Shown piece by piece: positions 51,895 through 60,306 of a stretch of DNA of 64,000 nt (positions are counted from its first letter, which is position 1; each line of letters begins with the position of its first letter). The DNA is taken from positions 120,127 to 184,126 of the forward strand of contig JACKBT010000006.1 of NCBI GenBank assembly GCA_020634415.1, written 5' to 3'. The notes below the pieces were generated by a model, which was given only the letters and a program-made list of their open reading frames with translations, did no database searches and was not told the DNA's origin. The translations under genes and the position numbers were made by a program. Source of the DNA: Ardenticatenaceae bacterium. Its GTDB lineage: Bacteria > Chloroflexota > Anaerolineae > Promineifilales > Promineifilaceae.

Positions 51895-53337
51895 ATGAAT
51901 AGATGGATAAGTTTGTTTGGTGTTTTTTTGGTAGTAATGATGGGTGTTGTTGTTTGGCAGGGGGGAACGGCCGTTTCCGCCACAGGTATTTCAACCGCCT
52001 ATCTGCCCTTGATCTATGATAAATACGACAGCAGCCTGTCGCCTATTTTTGGTGTCCAGACGTATGGGGACATCCAGCCCGACAGCGTCTATTACGACAG
52101 CCTTATCGGCACCAATGCCAAGTGGATGCGCAATCGGGCCTCTTGGCGCAGCATTGAACCTGTTAATGTAACTCCCGATGCCTACAATTGGTCTTCTGCT
52201 GATGGGGCATACGCGGTGGCGCATCCAGAAAATGGGGGGCTAAATGTCATTGGCACCATTGAATTTGCGCCCGACTGGGCGGCCCCTGCCGAAAATGGGC
52301 CGCTTTATCCTGACGCTCTTGATGATTTTGCCGAATTTATGTCGGCCATTGTGGAACGGTTTGATGGGGATGGCTTTGAAGATGCGCCCGGTTCGCCTAT
52401 TGTGACCTATTGGGAGATTTATAATGAGCCGGATAACAATTCCGATGTCAACAGCCCTTATTTTGCTGAACCCATGCATTGGGGCGACCACGGTGCAGAA
52501 TATGCCAATATGTTGGCCACGATCTACCCGGCGATTAAAGCTGCCAATCCGCAGGCGCAGGTGGTCATTGGGGGTTTGGCTTTAGATTGGTTTGAAGCTG
52601 AGGGTGGGCCTTTTGTGGAAAGTTTTTTGTCGGATGTGTTGGCTGCTGGTGGCGGCAACTATTTTGACGTGATGAATTTCCATTCATATCCGGCTTTTTA
52701 TTCGCGGTGGACGAATAATCTTGGCCCAGGCTTGTTGGGTAAGGCAGAAGCTGTGCGTTCGGTGTTGGCAGATTATGGTTTGGAAAAGCCGGTGATTGTC
52801 ACCGAGGCGGGGTGGATGAGTAATGAAAGGCCGGGCGCGTTTATTCCTGGCTCTCCAGAAATACAGGCGCGTTATGTGGTGCAGTTGTTTACAGAAAGTA
52901 TGGCTGCAGATTTGGATGTGATGATTTGGTGGCTTCTGTTTGACCCTGCTTTTCCGTATCCGTTTATGAATGGGTTGGTGACGGAGGGGCCGCTTGTTGA
53001 GCCAAAGTTGTCGTATACGGTTTACCAGAATATGGTGGCTGAGTTGGGTACGACGCATTTTGTGCGTTCATTGTCGGCCGTTGAGATGGGGCACTCTTTT
53101 ATGGAGGCGCATTTGTTTGAGGATAATGTGCATCAGCGGTATTTGTATGTGGCCTGGCTCAATCGTGTGGATACGATGGAGACGGCACCGCTGCAAATTG
53201 TGGCGACAACAGCTAAGGTGACGGATAGTTTGACGGGGGATATGTTTGTGGTTCAGGATGGAGCGGATGGAAGTGTAGATGGCCTGGTTACGGTGACGGT
53301 GGGGGCGAATCCGCTTTATGTGGAGGTGGCACGATGA
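51895..53337 (+). CDS. Secreted glycoside-hydrolase-like protein 1
   Basis: The 480-residue protein has a signal peptide and, right after it, STAYLPLIYDK, an N-terminal version of the YLPxV motif. A TIM-barrel of the GH-A type (GH39/GH5-like) follows: KWMRNRASWRSIEPV, TYWEIYNEPDNNSD with Glu as likely acid/base (about residue 180), and PVIVTEAGW with Glu as likely nucleophile (about residue 304). A small beta domain ends it. The family cannot be fixed, but both catalytic positions look intact. It overlaps the next, related gene by four bases and belongs to the Wzt-like operon. Confidence 0.82.
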   Translation: MNRWISLFGVFLVVMMGVVVWQGGTAVSATGISTAYLPLIYDKYDSSLSPIFGVQTYGDIQPDSVYYDSLIGTNAKWMRNRASWRSIEPVNVTPDAYNWSSADGAYAVAHPENGGLNVIGTIEFAPDWAAPAENGPLYPDALDDFAEFMSAIVERFDGDGFEDAPGSPIVTYWEIYNEPDNNSDVNSPYFAEPMHWGDHGAEYANMLATIYPAIKAANPQAQVVIGGLALDWFEAEGGPFVESFLSDVLAAGGGNYFDVMNFHSYPAFYSRWTNNLGPGLLGKAEAVRSVLADYGLEKPVIVTEAGWMSNERPGAFIPGSPEIQARYVVQLFTESMAADLDVMIWWLLFDPAFPYPFMNGLVTEGPLVEPKLSYTVYQNMVAELGTTHFVRSLSAVEMGHSFMEAHLFEDNVHQRYLYVAWLNRVDTMETAPLQIVATTAKVTDSLTGDMFVVQDGADGSVDGLVTVTVGANPLYVEVAR

Positions 53338-54812
53338 GGGGGGTAACTAAGCTGCACTGGTGGCAGGTGGGTGGGGTGTTGGGGGTAACGGCCGTTCTGA
53401 CGCTGCTGAATTATTACTGGGGAACTCTCACCCCTGTTCAGGCTACGCCGTTGGGTGTGCACACACAATTCTTACCCACCATCATGAACGGAACCCCCTT
53501 GAACTGCCGTTTTGGTGTCAATGTGATTGAGTCCTTTGCCAACTTACAGATAGATGATCTGCCTTTAGGTTGGTATGTGAACTATCAGGCGAATCCTAAC
53601 CCTGTGCGGCCAAGCGGGGCGCACTATGGCCCAATCATTCGTCTGACCCAAACGGGGCCAAATGCCGCCGATTACACTTACAGCCCCAGTGGAGCAGCCC
53701 TTCTGGACGCTATTGATGGGAATCCTGGTGCTTATTGGTTTATTGGCAATGAGCCGGACCGACGGATTTATCAGGATGATATTGAGCCACATGTTTATGC
53801 GGCTGCTTACCACGAGCTGTATACCACTATTAAAACGGCCGATCCCACAGCCCGCATCTTCGCCGGAACCATCGTGCAGCCCACCCCCATCCGCCTGCAA
53901 TACTTAGATATGATCCTTGCCAGTTATGAGCAGCAAAATGGTGGAGCCTCTTTACCCGCTGATGGTTGGAGCATCCATAACTTCATTCTCAACGAAGTAA
54001 GCTGTGACCATGATCCCAACAACTGTTGGGGGGCTGAAATTCCTCCGGGCATTGATGCACCTTCTGGTGAAATAATTGCCATTGAGGATAATGACAACAT
54101 CACTATGTTTCAGGATCGCCTTGTCGCTTTCCGGCAGTGGATGTTTGATAATGGGTATAACGAACTGCCGCTGCTTGTGTCTGAATATGGTGTTCTCATG
54201 CCCGATTGGTTAGGCTTCCCCCCGGCAAGAGTAAACACTTTCATGGATGCGTCGGTCAATTATATGTTGACGGCCACAGACCCTTTGCTGGGTGATCCCC
54301 ATGATGGCTATCGTCTGGTACAAGGCTGGTCATGGTATAGCACTGGCGCACCTACGGACGAGTTTAATGGCTATCTGTTTGCCAATACTTCTCCCCCTCG
54401 TGCCCTCTCTGTAATGGGGCAAAATTATGCGGCACTGATAGACGAACAAAGCCCCGAAGTTGATTATTATCCGACGGCCCTTTTGAGTGAAACGGTAACT
54501 CTGAGCAGTTCTATTACAGTTACCTTGCAGGCTACCATTGCCAACAGTGGCAATACGGCATTGATTACAAAGCCCATCTTAGTCAGGTTTTATGATGATG
54601 ATCCGGCTGGGGGAGGGGTGCAAATAGGCTCCGATCAATCTTTAGCCCTAATGGGCTGTGGGACACATCAGACGGTGGAGATTAGTTGGCCAGCAGCGGC
54701 ACCAGGGGTTTATGACATATATGTTGTGACCGATGTGGCCAACAATGTTTCTGAAACGAATGAGGCGAACAATGTGGCATCTTTCCCGATAACCATTACC
54801 AGCACCCCCTAA
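53334..54812 (+). CDS. Secreted glycoside-hydrolase-like protein 2 with CARDB domain
   Basis: The 492-residue protein starts in an ATGA overlap with its neighbour. After a signal/anchor helix comes GVHTQFLPTIMNG, again the YLP-type motif near the mature N-terminus. The barrel contains AYWFIGNEPDRRIYQ (acid/base Glu, about residue 139) and ELPLLVSEYGVLMPDW (nucleophile Glu, about residue 284). A CARDB-like domain (about 380-490, TVTLQATIANSGNTALITKP) ends the protein. It is probably a diverged tandem relative of the preceding gene, acting on an extracellular glycan. A short CACCCC/GGGGTG hairpin overlaps its end. Confidence 0.8.
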   Translation: MRGVTKLHWWQVGGVLGVTAVLTLLNYYWGTLTPVQATPLGVHTQFLPTIMNGTPLNCRFGVNVIESFANLQIDDLPLGWYVNYQANPNPVRPSGAHYGPIIRLTQTGPNAADYTYSPSGAALLDAIDGNPGAYWFIGNEPDRRIYQDDIEPHVYAAAYHELYTTIKTADPTARIFAGTIVQPTPIRLQYLDMILASYEQQNGGASLPADGWSIHNFILNEVSCDHDPNNCWGAEIPPGIDAPSGEIIAIEDNDNITMFQDRLVAFRQWMFDNGYNELPLLVSEYGVLMPDWLGFPPARVNTFMDASVNYMLTATDPLLGDPHDGYRLVQGWSWYSTGAPTDEFNGYLFANTSPPRALSVMGQNYAALIDEQSPEVDYYPTALLSETVTLSSSITVTLQATIANSGNTALITKPILVRFYDDDPAGGGVQIGSDQSLALMGCGTHQTVEISWPAAAPGVYDIYVVTDVANNVSETNEANNVASFPITITSTP

Positions 54813-54873
54813 TGGGGTGTGGCCCGCTGATTCTCGCCGCTTTATTGATTTTCGGTAAAATCGTAACTTATCT

Positions 54874-55386
54874 ATGAGTAAACAGTTAACACATCTTGAT
54901 GAGAGTGGGCAGGCGAAGATGGTCAATGTCGGGCAGAAGCCGGATACGGAGCGGGTGGCGGTGGCTCGTGGTTCGGTGCTGATGCAGGCAGAGACGCTGC
55001 GGCTGATTGCTGAAGGGAATATGAAGAAGGGGGATGTGCTGACGGTGGCGCAGTTGGCTGGTGTGATGGCGGCCAAGCGCACGAGTGACTTGATTCCCCT
55101 TTGCCACCCCCTGCTTTTAAATCATATTGATGTGACTTGTCGGCTGAATGCGGACAAGAGTTGTGTGGATATTGAGGCGACGGTACGGTTGACGGGTAAG
55201 ACGGGGGTGGAGATGGAGGCGTTAACGGCCGTTACCGTCGCCGGACTCACAATCTACGACATGGCCAAAGCGGTAGACCGCAGTATGCGCCTGACCGATG
55301 TGCATGTTGTCCGCAAAGCTGGGGGGCAAAGCGGTGATTGGCAGTTAGATGCTGAAAGCACTCAGCTTATGGCAAACAAACCATGA
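54874..55386 (+). CDS. moaC: Cyclic pyranopterin monophosphate synthase MoaC
   Basis: The 170-residue protein matches MoaC throughout: MVNVGQKPDTERVA, MKKGDVLTVAQLAGVMAAKRT, LIPLCHPLLL, LTGKTGVEMEALTAVTVA and IYDMAKAVD. Lysines corresponding to the catalytic pair of the E. coli enzyme are present (KKGD and AKAV). With MoaA it converts GTP to cyclic pyranopterin monophosphate in molybdenum-cofactor synthesis; moaA is not in the window. The stop overlaps the moaD-moaE fusion by four bases. Confidence 0.97.
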   Translation: MSKQLTHLDESGQAKMVNVGQKPDTERVAVARGSVLMQAETLRLIAEGNMKKGDVLTVAQLAGVMAAKRTSDLIPLCHPLLLNHIDVTCRLNADKSCVDIEATVRLTGKTGVEMEALTAVTVAGLTIYDMAKAVDRSMRLTDVHVVRKAGGQSGDWQLDAESTQLMANKP

Positions 55387-56093
55387 AATTGACGATAAGA
55401 TTATTTGCCACGCTCAAAGATCGGGCTGGCAAACCCCAGATTGAAGTTGACTTACCGGATTCGAGTACGGTGGAGCAGTTGTTAACGGCCGTTGCTGCCG
55501 ATTACCCTCAACTGGCCCCTGCCCTGCCCACCGTCCTCGTCGCCGTCAACAAAGCCTTTGCCTCCCCCCACACCCCCATTCAAACAGGCGATGAAGTTGC
55601 CTTGTTCCCCCCCGTCAGCGGCGGTAACTTTCCCTACCCCACCTACTTTGCCCTCAGCGAGGCCGAACCCGACATTCGCGCCATCCACGCCCACCTGACC
55701 CAACCCGATGTGGGGGCTATCGTCACCTTCACTGGCTCCGTGCGCGGACAAACCGAGCGCGATGGCCTGCCGCCAGCAACCATCCACCTGGAATATGAAG
55801 CCTATTCCGAAATGGCCGAGCTAAAAATGGCCCAAATCGCCCAAGAAATTTGGGAACGTTGGCCGCAAGTGAAAGGCATTGCCATTGTGCAGCGTATTGG
55901 CAAGCTGGGCGTGGGCGACCTGACAACTTTTGTGGCTTGTGCTTCCGGCCACCGCGATCAGGGTGTGTTTGACGCGGCCCGGTATGGCATTGATCGCCTG
56001 AAAGAGATTGTGCCGGTGTGGAAAAAGGAAGTAGGGCCAGACAAAAGTGTCTGGGTAGAAGGGCATTATCAAGCAACGGAAAAAGATAATTAA
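55383..56093 (+). CDS. moaX: MoaD-MoaE fusion (molybdopterin synthase, MoaX-like)
   Basis: Residues 1-81 are MoaD, ending in the ubiquitin-like Gly-Gly (FPPVSGG, Gly80-Gly81). From residue 82 a MoaE domain follows: VGAIVTFTGSVRG, HLEYEAYSEMAE, IVQRIGKLGVGD, ASGHRDQGVFDAARYGID and WKKEVGPDKSVWVEG. Together they are the two subunits of molybdopterin synthase, which inserts two sulfurs into cyclic pyranopterin. MoaD needs a free C-terminal Gly for thiocarboxylation, so the fusion must be cleaved after Gly81, as reported for mycobacterial MoaX. It is coupled to moaC by an ATGA overlap. Confidence 0.95.
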   Translation: MKLTIRLFATLKDRAGKPQIEVDLPDSSTVEQLLTAVAADYPQLAPALPTVLVAVNKAFASPHTPIQTGDEVALFPPVSGGNFPYPTYFALSEAEPDIRAIHAHLTQPDVGAIVTFTGSVRGQTERDGLPPATIHLEYEAYSEMAELKMAQIAQEIWERWPQVKGIAIVQRIGKLGVGDLTTFVACASGHRDQGVFDAARYGIDRLKEIVPVWKKEVGPDKSVWVEGHYQATEKDN

Positions 56094-56110
56094 AACAAAA
56101 ATGAAATAAA

Positions 56111-56165
56111 GTAATTGGGTAATGGGGTCATTCTTCAAGTGGGGAAGACCCGTTCATTACTCAAG
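56111..56165. repeat. Intergenic inverted repeat, TAATTAC/ATTACTC type
   Basis: GTAATTGGGTAATGGGGTC on the left faces GACCCGTTCATTACTC on the right; the GGGTC/GACCC core and outer GTAATG/CATTAC words pair. It lies between moaX and fabF. Confidence 0.65.
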
Positions 56166-56197
56166 CTCGAAATTTAGAAGTGAGGAGAGACGTTAAG

Positions 56198-57439
56198 ATG
56201 GAGAATGGTTACAAACACCGTGTCGTTATCACGGGTATGGGAGTGATAACCCCCTTAGGCCACAACGTGCCTGATACCTGGGCCAATCTGTTGGCTGGCA
56301 CATCGGGTCTTGGCCCCTTTACACTCATAGAAAAAGGCGAACATATTGCGGGTGGTTTGTGTGAGGTGAAGGGGTTTGATGCTGATGAGGCAATCGGCCG
56401 TCGTGAGGCCCGCCGTCGTGATCGGTATCAGCAGTTGGCTACGGTGGCCGCCAATGAAGCCATGCGCCATTCAGGTTTGGAGATTACGGATGCCAACCGG
56501 GAGCGGATTGGCATTGTGATGGGCACGGGGGTGGGGGGCGTGCAAACGTTGGTGGAGCAGGAGCATGTCATTATTGATAAGGGGCTGCGCCGTGTGAGTC
56601 CTTTTGCCATTACGATGATTATGCCCAATGGGGCGGCGGGTATGCTGGCGATTGATTATGGGATTCATGGGCCGACACCGACGATTACGACGGCGTGTGC
56701 GGCTGGGTGTGATGCCATTGGCCATGCCTTTCGGGCAGTGCAGATGGGGATGATGGATGCGGCATTGACGGGCGGTAGTGAGTCTATTGTGACGCATGTG
56801 GCGGTGGGTGGATTTGAACGGGCGGGGGCGACATCGGCGAAGACGGTGGATGCGCCGCAGCCGTTTGATAGAAATCGGGATGGTCTGGTGGTGGGGGAGG
56901 GCTGTGGCATGTTGGTGATTGAGAGTTTGGAACATGCGCGGGCACGTGGGGCGAATATTTATGCGGAAATTGTGGGTTATGGGCAAACGACGGATGCGCA
57001 CCATATTACGGCACCTTCGGAAGGTGGGGTGGGTGCGGCGCGGGCGATTCGTATGGCGATGGGGGATGCACGGGTGAACCCGGATGAGGTGGATTATATT
57101 AGTGCGCATGGCACGGCGACTCCGCTGAATGATGCTTCGGAAACGGCCGCTATTAAAGCTGCTCTTGGTCATAGTGCCTACCATGTGGGGATTAGCTCGA
57201 CGAAATCTATGACGGGGCATATTATGGGGGCTACGGGGGCGATTGAAAGTGTGTTTTGTACGCTGGCGATTCGTGACCAGGTGATGCCGCCGACGATTAA
57301 TTATGAAACGCCAGACCCTGTTTGTGATTTGGATTATATTCCGAATAAGGCGCGGGAGGGGCGGGTGCAGATTTGCGTGAATAATGCCTTTGGCTTTGGC
57401 GGGCATAATGCGGTGTTGGTGTTTAAGGAGTTTAAGTAA
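56198..57439 (+). CDS. fabF: 3-oxoacyl-ACP synthase II
   Basis: The 413-residue protein is a KAS II-type condensing enzyme of fatty-acid elongation. Cys167 (TTACAAG), His304 (SAHGTATPLND) and His341 (SMTGHIMGA) form the Cys-His-His triad, and the GFGGHN loop near the C-terminus is present. The start ATG 56198 follows GAGGAGA; the longer frame is rejected. It is not next to other fab genes or acpP, but rnc follows. In many bacteria the order is acpP-fabF-rnc, so this fits a partly conserved cluster from which acpP has been lost or moved. Confidence 0.95.
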   Translation: MENGYKHRVVITGMGVITPLGHNVPDTWANLLAGTSGLGPFTLIEKGEHIAGGLCEVKGFDADEAIGRREARRRDRYQQLATVAANEAMRHSGLEITDANRERIGIVMGTGVGGVQTLVEQEHVIIDKGLRRVSPFAITMIMPNGAAGMLAIDYGIHGPTPTITTACAAGCDAIGHAFRAVQMGMMDAALTGGSESIVTHVAVGGFERAGATSAKTVDAPQPFDRNRDGLVVGEGCGMLVIESLEHARARGANIYAEIVGYGQTTDAHHITAPSEGGVGAARAIRMAMGDARVNPDEVDYISAHGTATPLNDASETAAIKAALGHSAYHVGISSTKSMTGHIMGATGAIESVFCTLAIRDQVMPPTINYETPDPVCDLDYIPNKAREGRVQICVNNAFGFGGHNAVLVFKEFK

Positions 57440-57470
57440 TTGCGTCATTGCGTAATTGCGTACTTATCAA

Positions 57471-58169
57471 ATGGATAATCTCTCCGTTTTGGAAGAAAAG
57501 TTGGGGTTTCTGTTCCGCGATCATTCGCTTTTGTCGCGGGCGATGACGCACCGTTCGTATCTGAATGAGAATCCAGATATGGTGCTGGAGGATAATGAGC
57601 GGTTGGAGTTTTTGGGGGATGCGGTGTTGGATTTTGTGGTGGGGGCGTTTTTGTATCACAAGTATCCGGAGATGGATGAGGGGGAGTTGACGAGTTTGCG
57701 GGCGGCGTTGGTGCGGACGAAGAGTTTGGCGGAGTTTGCGCAGTTGTGGGGGTTGGGTGGCTTTTTGCGGCTGGGGTATGGGGAGGCGGAGAATGGTGGG
57801 CGGGAGCGTTTGCCGATTTTGTGTGCGGCGTTTGAGGCGTTGATTGGGGCGATTTATTTGGATCAGGGGCTGGTGATGGTGCAATCTTTGGTGAAGCCAT
57901 TGATTGAACCGGCGCTGGTGAATATTTTGGAGGAGTCGCTGCATAAGGATGCGAAGAGTGAGTTTCAGGTGTGGGCGCAGGCGCATTTTAATATTACGCC
58001 GCGTTATGTGGTGGTGCATACGGATGGGCCGGACCATGCGAAGGAGTTTACGGTGCAGGTGTTGGTGGGGGAGCAGATGTGGGGGGTGGGTAACGGCCGT
58101 TCTAAGCAACGTGCGGCGCAGGCGGCGGCCCGCAATGCGCTTTTGAAGGCGGAGCAGGTGATTGATTAG
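57471..58169 (+). CDS. rnc: Ribonuclease III
   Basis: The 232-residue enzyme has the RNase III signature NERLEFLGDAVLD with the metal-binding acidic residues and a second acidic cluster (AAFEALIGAIYLDQG). The C-terminal double-stranded-RNA-binding domain (about 157-230, SEFQVWAQAHF ... KQRAAQAAARNALL) is complete. It processes rRNA precursors and structured mRNAs, possibly including the many intergenic hairpins here. The space after fabF is filled by GCGTAATT-type words. The stop codon shares a base with the GTG start of the next gene. Confidence 0.96.
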   Translation: MDNLSVLEEKLGFLFRDHSLLSRAMTHRSYLNENPDMVLEDNERLEFLGDAVLDFVVGAFLYHKYPEMDEGELTSLRAALVRTKSLAEFAQLWGLGGFLRLGYGEAENGGRERLPILCAAFEALIGAIYLDQGLVMVQSLVKPLIEPALVNILEESLHKDAKSEFQVWAQAHFNITPRYVVVHTDGPDHAKEFTVQVLVGEQMWGVGNGRSKQRAAQAAARNALLKAEQVID

Positions 58170-59008
58170 TGGCGCGGGTGCTGATTACGGGGGGGAGTAG
58201 TTTTTTAGGCCAGTGTCTTGTGCCGTTGGCTCAAGCGGAACATACGGTTTGTTATACTTTTTTTAGCCATGATCCGCTGGGGATGGCGGGCGGTGTGCGG
58301 GTGGATGTGCGGGAGGAAACGGCCGTTGTCTCACTTATTCACGCTTTTCAACCGGATGTTATTATTCATACGGTTGGCTCGAATCGGCCGGATGATATGA
58401 GTGCGGTGATTGTGCAGGGTACGCGGCATGTGGCGCTGGCGGCGGCGAGGTTGGGGGTGCGGCTGGTTCATATTTCGACGGATGCGATTTTTGATGGGAC
58501 GGCTGCGCCTTATGGGGAAACGGCCGTGCCTACGCCGGTCAATGAATATGGCCGCGCCAAAGCGGAGGCGGAGGCTATTGTGCGCCGGTATGAAAACCAT
58601 GTTGTTGTGCGGACTTCGCTGATTTACAGTCTGAAGCAGATGGATCATGGTACGGCCTGGATGGCGGCGGCTTTGCAGGCGGGCGAACCGGTGACGCTGT
58701 TTGCCAACCAGGTGCGTAACCCGGTGTGGGTGGAGACGTTGAGTCGGGCTTGCCTGGAATTGGTGGGGAATGGGTATGTGGGGGTGTTGAATGTGGCGGG
58801 GCGGCAGGTTTTGACGCGGGCGGAGTTTGCTTTGCGGATGCTGGATTGGTGGGGTGTGTTGGAGCGGGAGACGTTGGTGGTGGGGATGAGTGATGCCCGG
58901 TGGCCGTTGGATTGCCGTTTGGATGTGGGGCGGGCAACGGCCGTTTTGCAAACGCCTTTGTGGGGTGTAGATGAGGTGCTGGCGTTGGCTGCGCCCCATT
59001 CGGAGTAA
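58169..59008 (+). CDS. RmlD-like NAD(P)-dependent sugar-nucleotide reductase
   Basis: The 279-residue protein is an extended short-chain dehydrogenase with an N-terminal VLITGGSSFLGQ dinucleotide site, LVHISTDAIFDGTAAPYGE, the YxxxK pair EYGRAK, and a C-terminal half like dTDP-4-dehydrorhamnose reductase (RVLTRAEFALRMLDWWGV in part). Rhamnose biosynthesis partners RmlA-C are not nearby, so the substrate is uncertain. It starts at GTG 58169 in a TAGTG overlap with rnc, implying coupled translation. Confidence 0.82.
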   Translation: MARVLITGGSSFLGQCLVPLAQAEHTVCYTFFSHDPLGMAGGVRVDVREETAVVSLIHAFQPDVIIHTVGSNRPDDMSAVIVQGTRHVALAAARLGVRLVHISTDAIFDGTAAPYGETAVPTPVNEYGRAKAEAEAIVRRYENHVVVRTSLIYSLKQMDHGTAWMAAALQAGEPVTLFANQVRNPVWVETLSRACLELVGNGYVGVLNVAGRQVLTRAEFALRMLDWWGVLERETLVVGMSDARWPLDCRLDVGRATAVLQTPLWGVDEVLALAAPHSE

Positions 59009-59050
59009 ATCAGGCTTTGGCAGGCCTTTTGCCGCTCTTAAACCTCTCTT

Positions 59051-59078
59051 TTGTGAGTAGCTGGAAACACAGTATAAT
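59051..59078 (+). promoter_or_regulatory. Promoter of the BMP transporter operon
   Basis: TTGTGA (59051-59056), a 16-bp spacer and perfect TATAAT (59073-59078) lie about 75 bases upstream of the lipoprotein ATG. Confidence 0.65.
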
Positions 59079-59152
59079 TCTCCCGATAAACCATATGGTA
59101 GACTGGCATTACACAAGCTAGTCTAAATAATCCTTTGGAGGAAATAGAAGAT

Positions 59153-60172
59153 ATGTTGAAGTTAAATGCCCGATTATTTGCTTTATTGTTGCTAATCTCT
59201 GGTCTCTTATTGGTGGCTTGCACAGGTGGCGAGCCTACGGAAGAGGATTGTGGTGATGAAGATGTTTTTTGTGTGGGTCTGGTGACGGATGTTGGCGAGA
59301 TTGATGACAAATCCTTTAACCAATCGGCATGGGAAGGGGTGCAAGCGGCTGAGGCTGATTTTGTGAACTATGTGGAAACGGCCGATGCTAAAGATTACGC
59401 GGCCAATATCGCCTTGTTTGCTGATGCGAACTATGATGTCATTGTTACGGTCGGCTTTGCTCTGGGTGAAGCAACCCTGACGGCTGCTGGCGAATATCCT
59501 GACATTGATTTTATTGGTGTGGATCAATTCCAGGTGGAAGCTGTGGATAATGTGGCTGGGGTTATCTTCCCTGAAGATAAGGCTGGTTTTATGGCTGGGG
59601 CTTTGGCGGCTATGTTGTCTGAAAGTGGCACGGTAGCGGCCGTTTTGGGTACAGACTTGGTTCCGCCTGTGGTGGCCTTTAAGGAAGGCTATGAGAATGG
59701 CGCTCGTTACATTAATGCCGACATTAACCTCATCTCCACCTACCATCCTGGTGGTTTGGATGTGGCTTTCACGGACCCTGAGTGGGGTGCGAGTACAGCT
59801 AAACAAGCCATTGACCAGGGTGCAGATGTGGTCTTTGGTGCAGGTGGCAAGACGGGTAATGGGGCTTTGATTGAAGTGGCTGGTAATGATGGGCTTTATT
59901 GTATTGGTGTGGACTCTGACCAGTGGGAGACTGTTCCTGAAGCCCATGCTTGCCTTATTTCTAGCGCGATGAAGTTGATTACGCCTGCTGTGAGCAATTT
60001 GATTGCGATGTCGAAAGATAGCAGCCTTCCCGCCGGTAATTTTATTGGTGATGTGGGTTTGGCTCCTTTCCATGACTTTGACAGTGGCGTGAGTGCTGAT
60101 ATTAAGGATCGTCTGTCGGAGATTGAGACTGGTTTGTTGGATGGCTCTATTGCTACAGGTTACAATCCGTAG
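59153..60172 (+). CDS. BMP-family ABC transporter substrate-binding lipoprotein
   Basis: The 339-residue lipoprotein has a lipobox (LLVACTGG) and the basic-membrane-protein/PnrA fold: VGLVTDVGEIDDKSFNQSAWEG, VTVGFALGEA, FIGVDQFQV, EDKAGFMAGALAAM, VVFGAGGKTGNG and CIGVDSDQW. These bind nucleosides or related ligands outside the cell. ATG 59153 follows GGAGG (spacing about 12). The gene leads an importer operon with two permeases and an ATPase. The hairpin at 60201-60237 probably limits downstream transcription, so more binding protein than permease is made. Confidence 0.93.
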   Translation: MLKLNARLFALLLLISGLLLVACTGGEPTEEDCGDEDVFCVGLVTDVGEIDDKSFNQSAWEGVQAAEADFVNYVETADAKDYAANIALFADANYDVIVTVGFALGEATLTAAGEYPDIDFIGVDQFQVEAVDNVAGVIFPEDKAGFMAGALAAMLSESGTVAAVLGTDLVPPVVAFKEGYENGARYINADINLISTYHPGGLDVAFTDPEWGASTAKQAIDQGADVVFGAGGKTGNGALIEVAGNDGLYCIGVDSDQWETVPEAHACLISSAMKLITPAVSNLIAMSKDSSLPAGNFIGDVGLAPFHDFDSGVSADIKDRLSEIETGLLDGSIATGYNP

Positions 60173-60200
60173 GATGATGCTTTTGTATGTGTGATGTGAA

Positions 60201-60237
60201 TGTGCGATATGCCCAAAGTGGGTATATCGCACATTTT
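60201..60237 (+). terminator. Hairpin with T-run after the binding-protein gene (attenuator)
   Basis: TGTGCGATATGCCC (60201-60214) pairs with GGGTATATCGCACA (60220-60233), with one wobble, over a 5-base loop, followed by TTTTCT. It lies inside the transporter operon, so partial termination is likely. Confidence 0.75.
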
Positions 60238-60306
60238 CTATGTTGGCGATTGGACAGCGGCCAGTCGGCCATTTTTATTTTCTAATTTCTGTGCGGACAG
60301 TTTGGT

